Source of the DNA: Streptomyces cinnamoneus
Lineage (GTDB): Bacteria; Actinomycetota; Actinomycetes; Streptomycetales; Streptomycetaceae
Length of the DNA: 64,000 nt
NCBI RefSeq assembly: GCF_014650495.1
Contig: NZ_BMVB01000007.1
Coordinates: 248,001-312,000, forward strand
Direction: 5' to 3'
Of this stretch, positions 47,566 to 56,746 are shown in pieces. The position numbers and the translations under genes were made by a program. Position 1 is the stretch's first letter; each line of letters opens with the position of its first letter. The notes under the pieces were generated by a model. That model saw only the letters and a program-made list of their open reading frames with translations. It did no database searches and was not told the origin of the DNA.

Positions 47566-49968
47566 ATGACGCAGACCGCCGCCACCGCCACCGACCCCGG
47601 GCCCAGCGGCTACGCGGCGGCCCGGCTGCGCCTCCTCCACGAGGAGTCCCTCTCCGGCCCGCCGCTGCGCACCGGGCTCGCCCGCCTCACCGACCGGTGG
47701 CTCGGCGGCCTCCTCGGCGACGCCCGGGGCGTCGCGCTCGTCGCCGTCGGCGGCTACGGGCGCGGCGAGCTCTCCCCGCGCAGCGACCTCGACGTCCTCC
47801 TGCTGCACGACGGCCGGACCGGCGCCCCCGGCATCGCCGCCCTCGCCGACCGCGTCTGGTACCCCGTATGGGACATGGGCCTCGCCCTGGACCACTCCGT
47901 CCGCACCCCCGCCGAGGCGCGCAAGACCGCGGCCGCCGACCTCAAGGTGCACCTGGGCCTGCTCGACGCCCGTCACCTCGCCGGCGACCCCGCCCTCACC
48001 ACCGCCCTGCGCGGCGCCGCCTACGAGGACTGGCGCGCCCAGGCCCCGGACCGCCTGCCCGAACTGCGCGAGCTGTGCGAGGAACGCGCCCGCCGCCAGG
48101 GCGAGCTGCGCTTCCTGCTCGAACCCGACCTCAAGGAAGCGCGCGGCGGACTGCGCGACGCCACCGCCCTGCGCGCCGTCGCCGCGTCCTGGCTCGCCGA
48201 CGCCCCCCGCGAGGGCCTCGAAGACGCCCGCTCCCTGCTCCTGGACACCCGCGACGCCCTCCACCTCGCCACCGGCCGCGCCAGCGACCGGCTGGCCCTC
48301 CAGGAGCAGGACCAGGTCGCCGCCCGGCTCGGCCTCGCCGACGCCGACGCCCTGCTGCGCGGCGTGTACGAGGCCGCCCGCACCGTCTCCTACGCCGCCG
48401 ACGTCACCTGGCGCGAGGTGGGCAGGGTGTTGCGGTCCCGCTCCGGACGGCCCCGGCTGCGCCGCATCCTCGGCGGCCGCGGAGGCCGCGGGGGCTTCGT
48501 CGAGCCCGAGCGGGTCCCGCTCGCGGAGGGCGTCGTCGAGCAGGACGGCGAGGTCGTGCTCGCCCGGACCGCCCGGCCCGACCGCGACCCCGTCCTGCCC
48601 CTGCGCGCGGCCGCCGCGGCCGCACGGACGGGGCTGCCGCTCTCCCGGCACGCCGTGCGGCGCATGGCGGGCGCGCCGCCGCTGCCGGTGCCCTGGCCCG
48701 CCGAGGCCCGTGAACAGCTCGTCACCCTCCTCGGCGCGGGCGAGCCCACCGTGGCCGTCTGGGAAGCCCTGGAGGCCGAAGGCGTCGTCTCCCGGCTGCT
48801 GCCCGAATGGGAGCACGTGCGCTGCCGCCCGCAGCGCAACGCCGTGCACCGCTGGACCGTCGACCGGCACCTGGTCGAGACGGCCGTCCGGGCCTCCTCC
48901 CTCACCCGCGGCGTCGGCCGCCCGGACCTGCTGCTCGTCGCCGCCCTGCTGCACGACCTCGGCAAGGGCCGGCCCGGCGACCACAGCGAGACGGGTGCGG
49001 CGCTCGCCCGCGACATCGCGCCCCGGCTCGGCTTCGACGCCGCCGACACGGGCGTCCTCGTCACGCTCGTCCGCCACCACCTGCTGCTCGCCGAGACGGC
49101 CACCCGCCGGGACCTCGACGACCCCGGCACGATCCGTACGGTCACGGACGCCGTCGGGTCGGCCGGCGCGCTGGAGCTGCTGCACGCCCTCACCGAGGCC
49201 GACGGCCTCGCCACCGGCCCGGCGGCCTGGAGCGGCTGGCGGGCCGGCCTGGTGGCCGAGCTGGTCCGCCGCGCCGCCGCCGCGATGGCGGGGGAGCCGG
49301 TGCCCGGCCGTACGGAGCCGGCGCCGCCGACGCCCGCGGAGGAACGGCTGACGGCCGAGGCCGAGCGCACGGCGGGACCGGTGGTGGCGCTGGACCCGCC
49401 CCCCGGTCCGGCGGCCGAGGAGACGGTCGCGCTGACCGTCGCGGTCCCCGACCAGCCCGGCGTCCTGCCCGCCACCGCCGGCGTCCTGGCCCTGCACCGC
49501 CTCACGGTCCGGGCGGCGGAGCTGCGGGCCGTGGGCGGCACGCTCCTGCTGAACTGGCGGGTGGCGGCCGAGTACGGCTCCCCGCCGGAGGCGGCCCTCC
49601 TGCGGGGCGACCTCGTCCGCGCCCTGGACGGCACCCTCGACATCGCGGGCCGCCTGGCCGAGCGCGAGGCCGCGTACGGCAGGCGCCGCCGCGGCGCCGT
49701 CCACGCCCCGGCGCGGGTCACGGTCGCCGGCGGCGGCTCCCGGAACGCGACGGTGCTGGAGGTCCGTGCCCAGGACGCCCCGGGCCTGCTGCACCGCATC
49801 GGGCGGGCCCTGGAGGACGCCGGGGTGTGGGTGCGCAGCGCGCACGTGAGCACGATGGGGGCGAGCGCGGTCGACGCCTTCTACGTGACGGGTCCCGAGG
49901 GGGCACCGCTGGCGGACGGGGTGGCACTGGAGGTGGCCCGGAAGGTGCAGGAGTCGCTGGGCGGCTGA
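47566..49968 (+). CDS. glnD: PII nucleotidylyltransferase / removing enzyme
   Basis: 800 aa. Nucleotidyltransferase motif VGGYGRGELSPRSDLDVLLLH (about 61-81), HD domain with LLHDLGKGRPGDHSETG (about 461), and two C-terminal ACT domains (about 620 and 727) that sense glutamine. In Streptomyces GlnD adenylylates rather than uridylylates GlnK; sequence alone cannot distinguish these. ATG at 47566, 105 nt after glnK, in the same operon. Confidence 0.96.
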   Translation: MTQTAATATDPGPSGYAAARLRLLHEESLSGPPLRTGLARLTDRWLGGLLGDARGVALVAVGGYGRGELSPRSDLDVLLLHDGRTGAPGIAALADRVWYPVWDMGLALDHSVRTPAEARKTAAADLKVHLGLLDARHLAGDPALTTALRGAAYEDWRAQAPDRLPELRELCEERARRQGELRFLLEPDLKEARGGLRDATALRAVAASWLADAPREGLEDARSLLLDTRDALHLATGRASDRLALQEQDQVAARLGLADADALLRGVYEAARTVSYAADVTWREVGRVLRSRSGRPRLRRILGGRGGRGGFVEPERVPLAEGVVEQDGEVVLARTARPDRDPVLPLRAAAAAARTGLPLSRHAVRRMAGAPPLPVPWPAEAREQLVTLLGAGEPTVAVWEALEAEGVVSRLLPEWEHVRCRPQRNAVHRWTVDRHLVETAVRASSLTRGVGRPDLLLVAALLHDLGKGRPGDHSETGAALARDIAPRLGFDAADTGVLVTLVRHHLLLAETATRRDLDDPGTIRTVTDAVGSAGALELLHALTEADGLATGPAAWSGWRAGLVAELVRRAAAAMAGEPVPGRTEPAPPTPAEERLTAEAERTAGPVVALDPPPGPAAEETVALTVAVPDQPGVLPATAGVLALHRLTVRAAELRAVGGTLLLNWRVAAEYGSPPEAALLRGDLVRALDGTLDIAGRLAEREAAYGRRRRGAVHAPARVTVAGGGSRNATVLEVRAQDAPGLLHRIGRALEDAGVWVRSAHVSTMGASAVDAFYVTGPEGAPLADGVALEVARKVQESLGG

Positions 49969-50042
49969 CCGGATCGTGGAGGGGCGGATACCCTTGGGGG
50001 TCAGCTGCCGCCCCGACTCCGACAGAAGGATCCGCGACCACC

Positions 50043-51590
50043 GTGTTCGATACCCTCTCCGATCGCCTTGCAGCGACTTTCAAGACCCTGCGGGGCAAAG
50101 GCCGCTTGAGCGAAGCGGACATCGACGCCACGGCGCGCGAGATCCGTATCGCCCTCCTTGAGGCCGACGTGGCCCTGCCCGTCGTCCGGGCCTTCATCAA
50201 GCAGGTCAAGGAGCGCGCCCTCGGCTCGGAGGTCTCGAAGGCGCTCAACCCGGCGCAGCAGATCATCAAGATCGTCAACGAGGAGCTCATCGGCATCCTC
50301 GGCGGCGAGACCCGCCGGCTGCGCTTCGCCAAGACCGCGCCGACCGTCATCATGCTCGCCGGTCTGCAGGGTGCCGGTAAGACCACGCTCGCCGGAAAGC
50401 TCGGCAGCTGGCTGAAGGCGCAGGGCCACAGCCCGCTGCTCGTCGCCTGCGACCTGCAGCGCCCCAACGCCGTCAACCAGCTCTCGGTCGTCGCCGAGCG
50501 CGCCGGCGTCGGCGTGTACGCGCCGCAGCCGGGCAACGGCGTGGGCGACCCGGTGCAGGTCGCCAAGGACTCGATCGAGTTCGCCCGCACCAAGCAGTAC
50601 GACATCGTCATCGTCGACACCGCCGGCCGCCTCGGCATCGACGCCGAGATGATGCAGCAGGCCGCGGACATCCGCGACGAGGTGCGTCCCGACGAGATCC
50701 TCTTCGTCGTCGACGCCATGATCGGTCAGGACGCGGTCAACACCGCCGAGGCGTTCCGCGACGGCGTCGGCTTCGACGGCGTCGTGCTCTCCAAGCTCGA
50801 CGGCGACGCCCGCGGTGGTGCCGCGCTGTCGGTCGCGCACGTGACCGGCAAGCAGATCATGTTCGCCTCCAACGGCGAGAAGCTGGACGACTTCGACGCG
50901 TTCCACCCGGACCGCATGGCGTCCCGCATCCTCGGTATGGGCGACATGCTCAGCCTCATCGAGAAGGCCGAGCAGACCTTCAGCCAGGACGAGGCCGAGA
51001 AGATGGCGGCCAAGCTGGCGAAGGGGCCGAAGGAGTTCACGCTCGACGACTTCCTGTCCCAGATGGAGCAGGTCCGCAAGATGGGCAGCATCTCCAAGCT
51101 GCTCGGCATGCTCCCCGGCATGGGCCAGATCAAGGACCAGATCAACAACCTCGACGAGCGCGACGTCGACCGCACCGCCGCGATCATCAAGTCGATGACC
51201 CCGGCCGAGCGCCAGGACCCGACGATCATCAACGGCTCGCGCCGGGCCCGCATCGCCAAGGGTTCGGGCGTCGACGTCAGCGCCGTCAAGAACCTGGTCG
51301 AGCGGTTCTTCGAGGCCCGCAAGATGATGTCGCGCATGGCGCAGGGCGGCGGCATGCCGGGCATGCCGGGCCTGCCGGGCATGGGCGGCGGCGCAGCGCG
51401 CAAGAAGAAGCAGGTCAAGCAGGGCAAGGGCAAGCGTCAGTCGGGCAACCCGATGAAGCGCAAGGCCGAGGAGCAGGCCGCGGCCGCCCGCCGCGAGCAG
51501 GCCCAGGCCGCCAACCCGCTGGGCCTGCCGCCCGGCCAGGCCGGCCAGGACTTCGAACTGCCCGACGAGTTCAAGAAGTTCATGGGCTGA
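50043..51590 (+). CDS. ffh: Signal recognition particle protein Ffh
   Basis: 515 aa SRP54 GTPase binding 4.5S RNA and signal peptides. G1 GLQGAGKTTLAGKL (about 107), DLQRPNAVNQL, DTAGRLGIDAEMMQQ, SKLDGDARGGAAL. The C-terminal M domain (from about 330) includes the RNA-binding INGSRRARIAKGSGV and a Met/Gly-rich stretch GGGMPGMPGLPGMGGG, then a Lys-rich tail. GTG at 50043. Convergent with the methyltransferase over a shared terminator. Confidence 0.98.
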   Translation: MFDTLSDRLAATFKTLRGKGRLSEADIDATAREIRIALLEADVALPVVRAFIKQVKERALGSEVSKALNPAQQIIKIVNEELIGILGGETRRLRFAKTAPTVIMLAGLQGAGKTTLAGKLGSWLKAQGHSPLLVACDLQRPNAVNQLSVVAERAGVGVYAPQPGNGVGDPVQVAKDSIEFARTKQYDIVIVDTAGRLGIDAEMMQQAADIRDEVRPDEILFVVDAMIGQDAVNTAEAFRDGVGFDGVVLSKLDGDARGGAALSVAHVTGKQIMFASNGEKLDDFDAFHPDRMASRILGMGDMLSLIEKAEQTFSQDEAEKMAAKLAKGPKEFTLDDFLSQMEQVRKMGSISKLLGMLPGMGQIKDQINNLDERDVDRTAAIIKSMTPAERQDPTIINGSRRARIAKGSGVDVSAVKNLVERFFEARKMMSRMAQGGGMPGMPGLPGMGGGAARKKKQVKQGKGKRQSGNPMKRKAEEQAAAARREQAQAANPLGLPPGQAGQDFELPDEFKKFMG

Positions 51591-51613
51591 TCCGGTTCAC
51601 CGGTTCAGCCACG

Positions 51614-51646
51614 CGAAAGCCCCCCGGCGCCGGCCGGGGGGCTTTC
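51614..51646. terminator. Bidirectional terminator between ffh and the methyltransferase gene
   Basis: CGAAAGCCCCCCGG and CCGGGGGGCTTTCG form a 14-bp perfect stem around CGCCGG. Confidence 0.87.
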
Positions 51647-51656
51647 GTGCGTACGG

Positions 51657-52484
51657 CTACACCCGCGCTATCAGGTAGCGGAACACGTTGGGCATCCACA
51701 CCGTGCCGTCGCCCCGCAGGTACGGGTGGAGCGCCTCGGTGAGCTCCTTGACGACCTGCTCCTCGTCCGTGGCGCGGGCGGCCGCGTCGAAGGCGCCCGT
51801 GGAGAGCAGGCCGCGCACCGCGCTGGTGAGGTCGGCGTAGCCGTACGGGCAGGCGACCCGGCCCGAGCCGTCGGGGGCGAGCCCGGCCTCGCGGGCGAGG
51901 TTCTCCAGGTCGTCGCGGCCGCTGGGGCGCCAGCGGGCCGGGGCGCACATGGGGTCGGCCAGGCGCGCGGCCACCCGGAACGCTCCCGCCGCCGCGCAGC
52001 GCTCCTGCGGGCCCCAGCCGGCGAGGACGACGGGCGAGCCGGGCTCGGCGCAGGCGGCCGCGCCGGCCAGGGCCTGCGCCAGGCCGCGCGAGCCGGCGCC
52101 CGCACTGAAGAGCGGGTCGAAGGCGGTGATGAGGGTGAAGGCGGGGCCGTCGGGGCCGCGGACGGTCTCGGGGCCGCCGAGGCCGAGGCGGGTGCCGTTG
52201 CCGGGGGCGCCCTCGGGCAGGAGGCGCTCCCGGGCCAGCTCCAGCCGGCGGGCGTCGCGGTCGACGCCGCAGACCGTGGCGCCGCGGGCGGCGGCCATCA
52301 GCAGGGCCAGGCCGGAGCCGCAGCCGAGGCTGAGCAGGCGGGTGCCGGGGCCGGCCTCCAGGCGCTCGTACACCGCTTCGTAGAGCGGCACCAGCATCCG
52401 TTCCTGGATTTCCGCCCAGTCGCGGGCCCGTGAAGCGGGCGAGGTCGGGGACGGCCGGTGCCGCCGCACGAGCGTTGGTGTCAT
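51657..52484 (-). CDS. SAM-dependent methyltransferase
   Basis: 275 aa, class I fold. LLSLGCGSGLALLMAAARGATVCGVDRDARRLELAR holds motif I and the acidic loop binding SAM; AGWGPQERCAAAGAFRVAARL and WMPNVFRYLIARV are in the C-terminal part. No target can be inferred. ATG at 52484 with a GGGG upstream; the ORF continues without stop further upstream but that part lacks protein-like sequence. Confidence 0.87.
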   Translation of the reverse strand: MTPTLVRRHRPSPTSPASRARDWAEIQERMLVPLYEAVYERLEAGPGTRLLSLGCGSGLALLMAAARGATVCGVDRDARRLELARERLLPEGAPGNGTRLGLGGPETVRGPDGPAFTLITAFDPLFSAGAGSRGLAQALAGAAACAEPGSPVVLAGWGPQERCAAAGAFRVAARLADPMCAPARWRPSGRDDLENLAREAGLAPDGSGRVACPYGYADLTSAVRGLLSTGAFDAAARATDEEQVVKELTEALHPYLRGDGTVWMPNVFRYLIARV

Positions 52485-52841
52485 CGAATGCGCCCCAATC
52501 CGCCGGGTGAGGTGTCCTGGTCCTGATCCGTGGTTCCGCCCCCATGAGTGCTGCCGAGTGCTCTGAGAGTGCTGCCGGTGCCGCTGCCCGTGCGTGGTCC
52601 GTGCGTCGTTCACGCCGTGGCGAAGAACCCCCCGATGCCAGAAAACTCCGCTTCCGCCCGCGAGTCCAGGGGGAGGGCGCGAGAAGGTGCCCGTATGCCC
52701 ACGATGGCATGTGCCGGGCGTCATCGCACGAAATGGAACCGGCTGCGGACGGGCGGCCGGAAAGGACGGTCCGGCCGGGAAGGCGGGGTTGCGAGTGGAC
52801 GGATTCACACTCGGCCTGACGGGCCCCGTACCATTCGCAGC
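52485..52841. other. 357-nt region upstream of proS
   Basis: Divergent control region. Apart from the -10-like TACCAT before proS I see no gene, T-box or riboswitch. An ORF at 52544-52819 looks like noise. Confidence 0.5.
52829..52834 (+). promoter_or_regulatory. -10 element giving a leaderless proS mRNA
   Basis: TACCAT is followed after seven nt by the proS ATG, with no Shine-Dalgarno. Confidence 0.5.
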
Positions 52842-54257
52842 ATGGCAAAGGCTCCCATTCTCACCCCCCAGGCGGAAGACTTCCCGCGCTGGTACCAGGA
52901 CTTGATCAACAAGGCCGAGCTGGCCGACAACGGCCCGGTGCGCGGCACCATGGTCATCCGACCGTACGGCTATGGGCTCTGGGAGCGGATGCAGCAGGAG
53001 ATGGACGCCCGCATCAAGGACGCGGGCGCCTCCAACGCGTACTTCCCCCTCTTCATTCCGCAGTCCTACCTGACGAAGGAGGCGGAGCACGTCGAGGGCT
53101 TCGCCCCCGAGCTGGCGGTCGTCACGCACGGCGGCGGCAAGGAGCTGGAGGAGCCGGTCGTCGTCCGGCCGACGTCCGAGACGATCATCAACGAGTACTT
53201 CTCGAAGTGGGTGCAGAGCTACCGCGACCTGCCCCTGCTGATCAACCAGTGGGCGAACGTCGTCCGTTGGGAGATGCGTCCGCGCGTCTTTCTCCGCACG
53301 AGTGAATTCCTCTGGCAGGAGGGCCACACCGCCCACGCCACGTACGAGGACGCCCGCGACTACGCGGCCCGTATCCACCGCGACGTCTACTACGACTTCA
53401 TGGTGAACGTCCTCGGCATCGACGTCGTGCTCGGCCGCAAGACGCCCAAGGAGCGATTCGCCGGCGCGATCAACACGCTCACGCTCGAAGGCATGATGGG
53501 CGACGGCAAGGCCCTGCAGATGGGCACCAGCCACGAGCTCGGCCAGAACTTCGCCAAGGCGTTCAACACCTCGTACCTGTCGAAGGGCGGGCAGCAGGAG
53601 CTGGTCTGGCAGACCTCCTGGGGCGTCTCGACCCGTATGGTCGGCGGTCTGATCATGTCGCACGGCGACGACAGCGGCCTGCGCGTCCCGCCGCGCCTCG
53701 CGCCCGTCCAGGCCGTGGTCCTGGCGATCAAGGGCGACGAGGCCGTGCTGGCCAAGGTCCGCGAGATCGGCGACGTGCTGAAGGCGGCCGGCGTGCGCGT
53801 GCAGGTCGACGACCGCACCGACACCCCCTTCGGCCGCCGCGCGGTGGACTGGGAGCTCAAGGGCGTGCCCGTCCGCATCGAGATCGGCCCGCGCGACCTG
53901 GAGAACGGCACGGCCATGCTGGCCCGCCGCATTCCGGGCGGCAAGGAGCCGGTGCGCATCGACGAGCTGGCCGCGCTGCTGCCCAAGGTCCTGGAGGAGG
54001 ACCAGGCGCAGCTGCTGCGCGAGTCGCGCGAGCGCCGTGAGTCCCGCACGACGGACGTGAAGACCATCGAGGAGGCCGCCGAGGCGGCCGCCGCCGGCGG
54101 CTGGGCCCGCATCCCGTGGGCGACGCTGGGCGCCGAGGGCGAGGCCAAGCTCGCCGAGCAGGCCGTGACCGTGCGCTGCCTGGTGGCCGAGGACGGCTCC
54201 GTGCCGGAGTCGGACGACGCCCCGGGCGCCGTCGCCATCGTCGCGCGCGCCTACTGA
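52842..54257 (+). CDS. proS: Prolyl-tRNA synthetase, archaeal/eukaryal type
   Basis: 471 aa, class II synthetase. RGTMVIRPYGYGLWERMQ, the motif 2 region VRWEMRPRVFLRTSEFLWQEGHTAHA, and motif 3 GGLIMSHGDDSGLRVPPRLAPVQAV. It is short, lacks the YbaK-type editing insertion of bacterial ProRS, and has the eukaryote-like FLRTSEFLWQEGH signature. Streptomyces genomes often also carry a bacterial-type ProRS elsewhere; whether this genome does cannot be seen. ATG at 52842 with TACCAT seven nt upstream, suggesting a leaderless mRNA. Could be a paralogue or the only copy. Confidence 0.95.
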   Translation: MAKAPILTPQAEDFPRWYQDLINKAELADNGPVRGTMVIRPYGYGLWERMQQEMDARIKDAGASNAYFPLFIPQSYLTKEAEHVEGFAPELAVVTHGGGKELEEPVVVRPTSETIINEYFSKWVQSYRDLPLLINQWANVVRWEMRPRVFLRTSEFLWQEGHTAHATYEDARDYAARIHRDVYYDFMVNVLGIDVVLGRKTPKERFAGAINTLTLEGMMGDGKALQMGTSHELGQNFAKAFNTSYLSKGGQQELVWQTSWGVSTRMVGGLIMSHGDDSGLRVPPRLAPVQAVVLAIKGDEAVLAKVREIGDVLKAAGVRVQVDDRTDTPFGRRAVDWELKGVPVRIEIGPRDLENGTAMLARRIPGGKEPVRIDELAALLPKVLEEDQAQLLRESRERRESRTTDVKTIEEAAEAAAAGGWARIPWATLGAEGEAKLAEQAVTVRCLVAEDGSVPESDDAPGAVAIVARAY

Positions 54258-54265
54258 CCCATCTG

Positions 54266-54303
54266 CCCCCGGGTGTGCGCTCCGGCGCACACCCGGGGGT
54301 TTT
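54266..54303 (+). terminator. Terminator after proS
   Basis: CCCCCGGGTGTGCGC-TCCG-GCGCACACCCGGGGG followed by TTTT. Confidence 0.9.
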
Positions 54304-54345
54304 GTGCGCGGGGCGTGCACCGGCGCCCGGAGGGATCGTCCGACT

Positions 54346-54361
54346 TACTGATGCGTCAGTA
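54346..54361. promoter_or_regulatory. Inverted repeat TACTGA-TGCG-TCAGTA
   Basis: Six-bp arms about a 4-nt centre, about 165 nt upstream of the SprT-like gene. A related CTGACGATTCATCAGTA occurs at 26408-26424 before the DivIVA-like gene. Confidence 0.35.
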
Positions 54362-54523
54362 CGTCCCACCTTGCGAACTGGTGCACGGCTCATCCGCCTT
54401 CTCCGCAGTTCTGCGCACCCGCCCTCCTCAGGACGTATGAGGCGGGAAACTGACTGGTACGTGCAAATTATTTGGGATGGCCCGGTATCGGAACACCGGG
54501 CTGTCCCTGCTCGTTGTCACGAC

Positions 54524-55114
54524 GTGAGCACGACACCACCTGTTCTCGCCGCAGAGCTGGCGCAGGCGTGGGCCGACATTCAGCGGTTCCACCCCGAGCT
54601 GCCGGATCTTGCCGCGCCCGAATCATTGATCGGGGAGTCGTCGTCCGCCTGCGGCGCCGAGCTCTCCTTCGAAAGGCTGCTGCACGAGGCAGTGCACGGC
54701 ATCGCGGCCGCCCGCGGTGTCCGGGACACCTCACGCGCCGGCCGCTATCACAACCGCCGGTTCCTGGCGATCGCCGAGGAGCTGGGGCTCGACCACAGCG
54801 ATGAGCCGCATCCCAGCAGCGGGTTCTCGCTCGTCGTGCTCAACGCGGAGGCGCGCAAGCGCTACCGTCCGACGATCGACAGACTGCAGCGTGCCCTGAA
54901 GGCGCACACGGTCGCCACCACCGCCGACACCTCGCGCACCTTCCGCGGGCCGGCGGCGCGGCACGGCTCGTCCGGCGGCGGGGTGCGGGTGAAGGCGGTG
55001 TGCGAGTGCGGGCGCAACGTGCGCGTCGTCCCCTCGGTCCTCGCCCAGGCGCCGATCATGTGCGGGGGCTGCGGCCAGCCGTTCCGGATCCCCGAGGCCG
55101 TCTCGGTCGGCTGA
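54524..55114 (+). CDS. SprT-like zinc-metallopeptidase-like protein
   Basis: 196 aa. LLHEAVHGIAAARGV contains an HExxH zincin motif, followed 24 residues later by GRYHNRRFLAIAEELGLD, which matches the third ligand region of SprT-type metalloproteins; a C-terminal pair CECG and CGGCG forms a zinc ribbon. This order is that of SprT/Spartan-like proteins. Substrate unknown. GTG at 54524; the weak upstream region gives no better start. Conserved place before rpsP in Streptomyces is likely but not checked. Confidence 0.65.
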   Translation: MSTTPPVLAAELAQAWADIQRFHPELPDLAAPESLIGESSSACGAELSFERLLHEAVHGIAAARGVRDTSRAGRYHNRRFLAIAEELGLDHSDEPHPSSGFSLVVLNAEARKRYRPTIDRLQRALKAHTVATTADTSRTFRGPAARHGSSGGGVRVKAVCECGRNVRVVPSVLAQAPIMCGGCGQPFRIPEAVSVG

Positions 55115-55136
55115 GCGCGGCGGGTTCCCGCCGCGG

Positions 55137-55166
55137 TTCGGCGGGCTCGTGGTGGTGTGGCACAAT
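55137..55166 (+). promoter_or_regulatory. Possible promoter of the rpsP operon
   Basis: TTCGGC and CACAAT (55161-55166) with an 18-nt spacer, giving a leader of about 130 nt. ACGTGG and CCACGT arms (55251-55279) in the leader could form a hairpin before the S16 start. Confidence 0.4.
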
Positions 55167-55302
55167 GAGTGGCTGTACTCGACAGTCGCATAGGACCCCT
55201 CTCTCCTCCGGCTGACGCGTCCATCGGGCACCCCGAGTACCGCAAACCCCACGTGGCATCTCGTTGTGCCCCACCACGTCAAGACCAGGAGACACCACTC
55301 CA

Positions 55303-55737
55303 GTGGCAGTCAAGATCAAGCTGAAGCGTCTGGGCAAGATCCGTTCGCCTCACTACCGCATCGTCGTCGCCGACTCCCGTACCCGCCGTGACGGCCGGGC
55401 CATCGAGGAGATCGGTCTGTACCACCCGGTGCAGAACCCCTCGCGCATCGAGGTCGACAGCGACCGTGTCCAGTACTGGCTGGGTGTCGGCGCGCAGCCG
55501 ACCGAGCCCGTCATGGCCATCCTCAAGGTCACCGGCGACTGGCAGAAGTTCAAGGGCCTGCCGGCCCCGGCCCCGATGCTCGTTGCCGAGCCGAAGGCCG
55601 ACAAGAGCGGTCTGTTCGACGCCGCCGTGAGCGCCGTCGGCGACGCGAAGGGTGAGGCCATCACCCCCAAGGCGAAGAAGTCGGAGAAGAAGGACGAGGC
55701 CGAGGCGGCCGAGTCCTCTGAGTCGACCGAGGCCTGA
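55303..55737 (+). CDS. rpsP: 30S ribosomal protein S16
   Basis: 144 aa: [25 protein letters not shown] is the S16 core; the Ala/Lys/Glu tail (from about 115) is an actinobacterial extension. GTG at 55303 with CAGGAGA upstream. First gene of a long run with khpA, rimM, trmD and rplS. Confidence 0.98.
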   Translation: MAVKIKLKRLGKIRSPHYRIVVADSRTRRDGRAIEEIGLYHPVQNPSRIEVDSDRVQYWLGVGAQPTEPVMAILKVTGDWQKFKGLPAPAPMLVAEPKADKSGLFDAAVSAVGDAKGEAITPKAKKSEKKDEAEAAESSESTEA

Positions 55738-55739
55738 GG

Positions 55740-55979
55740 ATGCTCGAGGAGGCCCTTGAGCACCTCGTAAAGGGCATCGTCGACAACCCCGACGACGTGC
55801 AGGTCGCCTCGCGCAACCTGCGCCGCGGGCGCGTGCTGGAGGTCCGGGTGCACCCCGACGACCTCGGCAAGGTGATCGGCCGCAACGGCCGCACCGCGCG
55901 CGCACTGCGCACCGTCGTGGGCGCCCTCGGCGGCCGTGGCATCCGTGTCGACCTCGTCGATGTGGACCAGGTCCGCTGA
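55740..55979 (+). CDS. khpA: KH-domain RNA-binding protein KhpA
   Basis: 79 aa with KH motif VIGRNGRTARALRTVV (GxxG loop). MLEEALEHLVKGIVDNPDDVQ is typical. Binds small RNAs with KhpB. Two nt after rpsP. Confidence 0.96.
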   Translation: MLEEALEHLVKGIVDNPDDVQVASRNLRRGRVLEVRVHPDDLGKVIGRNGRTARALRTVVGALGGRGIRVDLVDVDQVR

Positions 55980-55999
55980 GAAGCGACAGAGCACCGGCA

Positions 56000-56030
56000 C
56001 GGGCCGGGAAGGGTTTCCCTTCCCGGCCCG
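56000..56030 (+). terminator. Hairpin between khpA and rimM
   Basis: CGGGCCGGGAAGGG and CCCTTCCCGGCCCG, loop TTT, followed by TTGTTGC. Probably a partial terminator that lowers rimM-trmD expression relative to rpsP. Confidence 0.75.
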
Positions 56031-56095
56031 TTGTTGCGTTCGTACGGCTGTTGTGTTCGTACGGCCGTGTTCATTCAAGAAGCGTGTGAGAAGGA

Positions 56096-56746
56096 ATGAG
56101 TAGCGTGCAGCTCGTAGTCGGCAGGATCGGCCGCGCCCACGGCATCAAGGGCGAGGTCACCGTTGAGGTCCGCACGGACGAGCCCGAGCTGCGGCTCGGG
56201 CCCGGGGCCGTGCTGGCCACGGACCCCGCGGGCGTGGGACCGCTGACCATCGAGACCGGCCGCGTGCACAGCGGACGGCTGCTGCTGCGCTTCGCCGGCG
56301 TCGGCGACCGCACGGCCGCGGAGGCGCTGCGCAACACGCTGCTGATCGCCGAGGTCGACCCGGACGAGACCCCCGAGGACCCGGAGGAGTTCTACGACCA
56401 CCAGCTGATGGACCTCGACGTCGTCACCGTCGACGGCACGGTCGTCGGCCGGATCGCGGAGATCTCCCACCTGCCGTCGCAGGACCTGCTGATCGTCGAG
56501 CGCCCCGACGGCAGCGAGGTGATGATCCCCTTCGTCGGCGAGATCGTCACGGAGATCGACCTGGAGGAGCAGCGGGCGGTCGTCGACCCGCCGCGCGGCC
56601 TTCTCGACAGCGCGGAGGCCGAGGTGGCGAGCTCCCGCGACGCCGACGAATCCGGCGAGCAGGGCTCCGGCGCCGGAGCGGACGCCGGGGCGGACGCCGG
56701 GCAGGACGCCGGGCAGGGCTCCGCGCGGGGCGAGGGTGACGTCTGA
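56096..56746 (+). CDS. rimM: 16S rRNA processing protein RimM
   Basis: 216 aa; assists 30S head maturation with S19. [26 protein letters not shown] is the N-terminal domain; [15 protein letters not shown] the PRC-barrel. The tail repeats [19 protein letters not shown] units, likely disordered and variable. ATGA overlap with trmD. Confidence 0.97.
   Translation: MSSVQLVVGRIGRAHGIKGEVTVEVRTDEPELRLGPGAVLATDPAGVGPLTIETGRVHSGRLLLRFAGVGDRTAAEALRNTLLIAEVDPDETPEDPEEFYDHQLMDLDVVTVDGTVVGRIAEISHLPSQDLLIVERPDGSEVMIPFVGEIVTEIDLEEQRAVVDPPRGLLDSAEAEVASSRDADESGEQGSGAGADAGADAGQDAGQGSARGEGDV

Noticed and set aside
52544..52819. Possible 91-codon ORF upstream of proS
   Set aside because: No ribosome site, Arg/Ser-rich composition and no recognisable fold; it lies in a control region.
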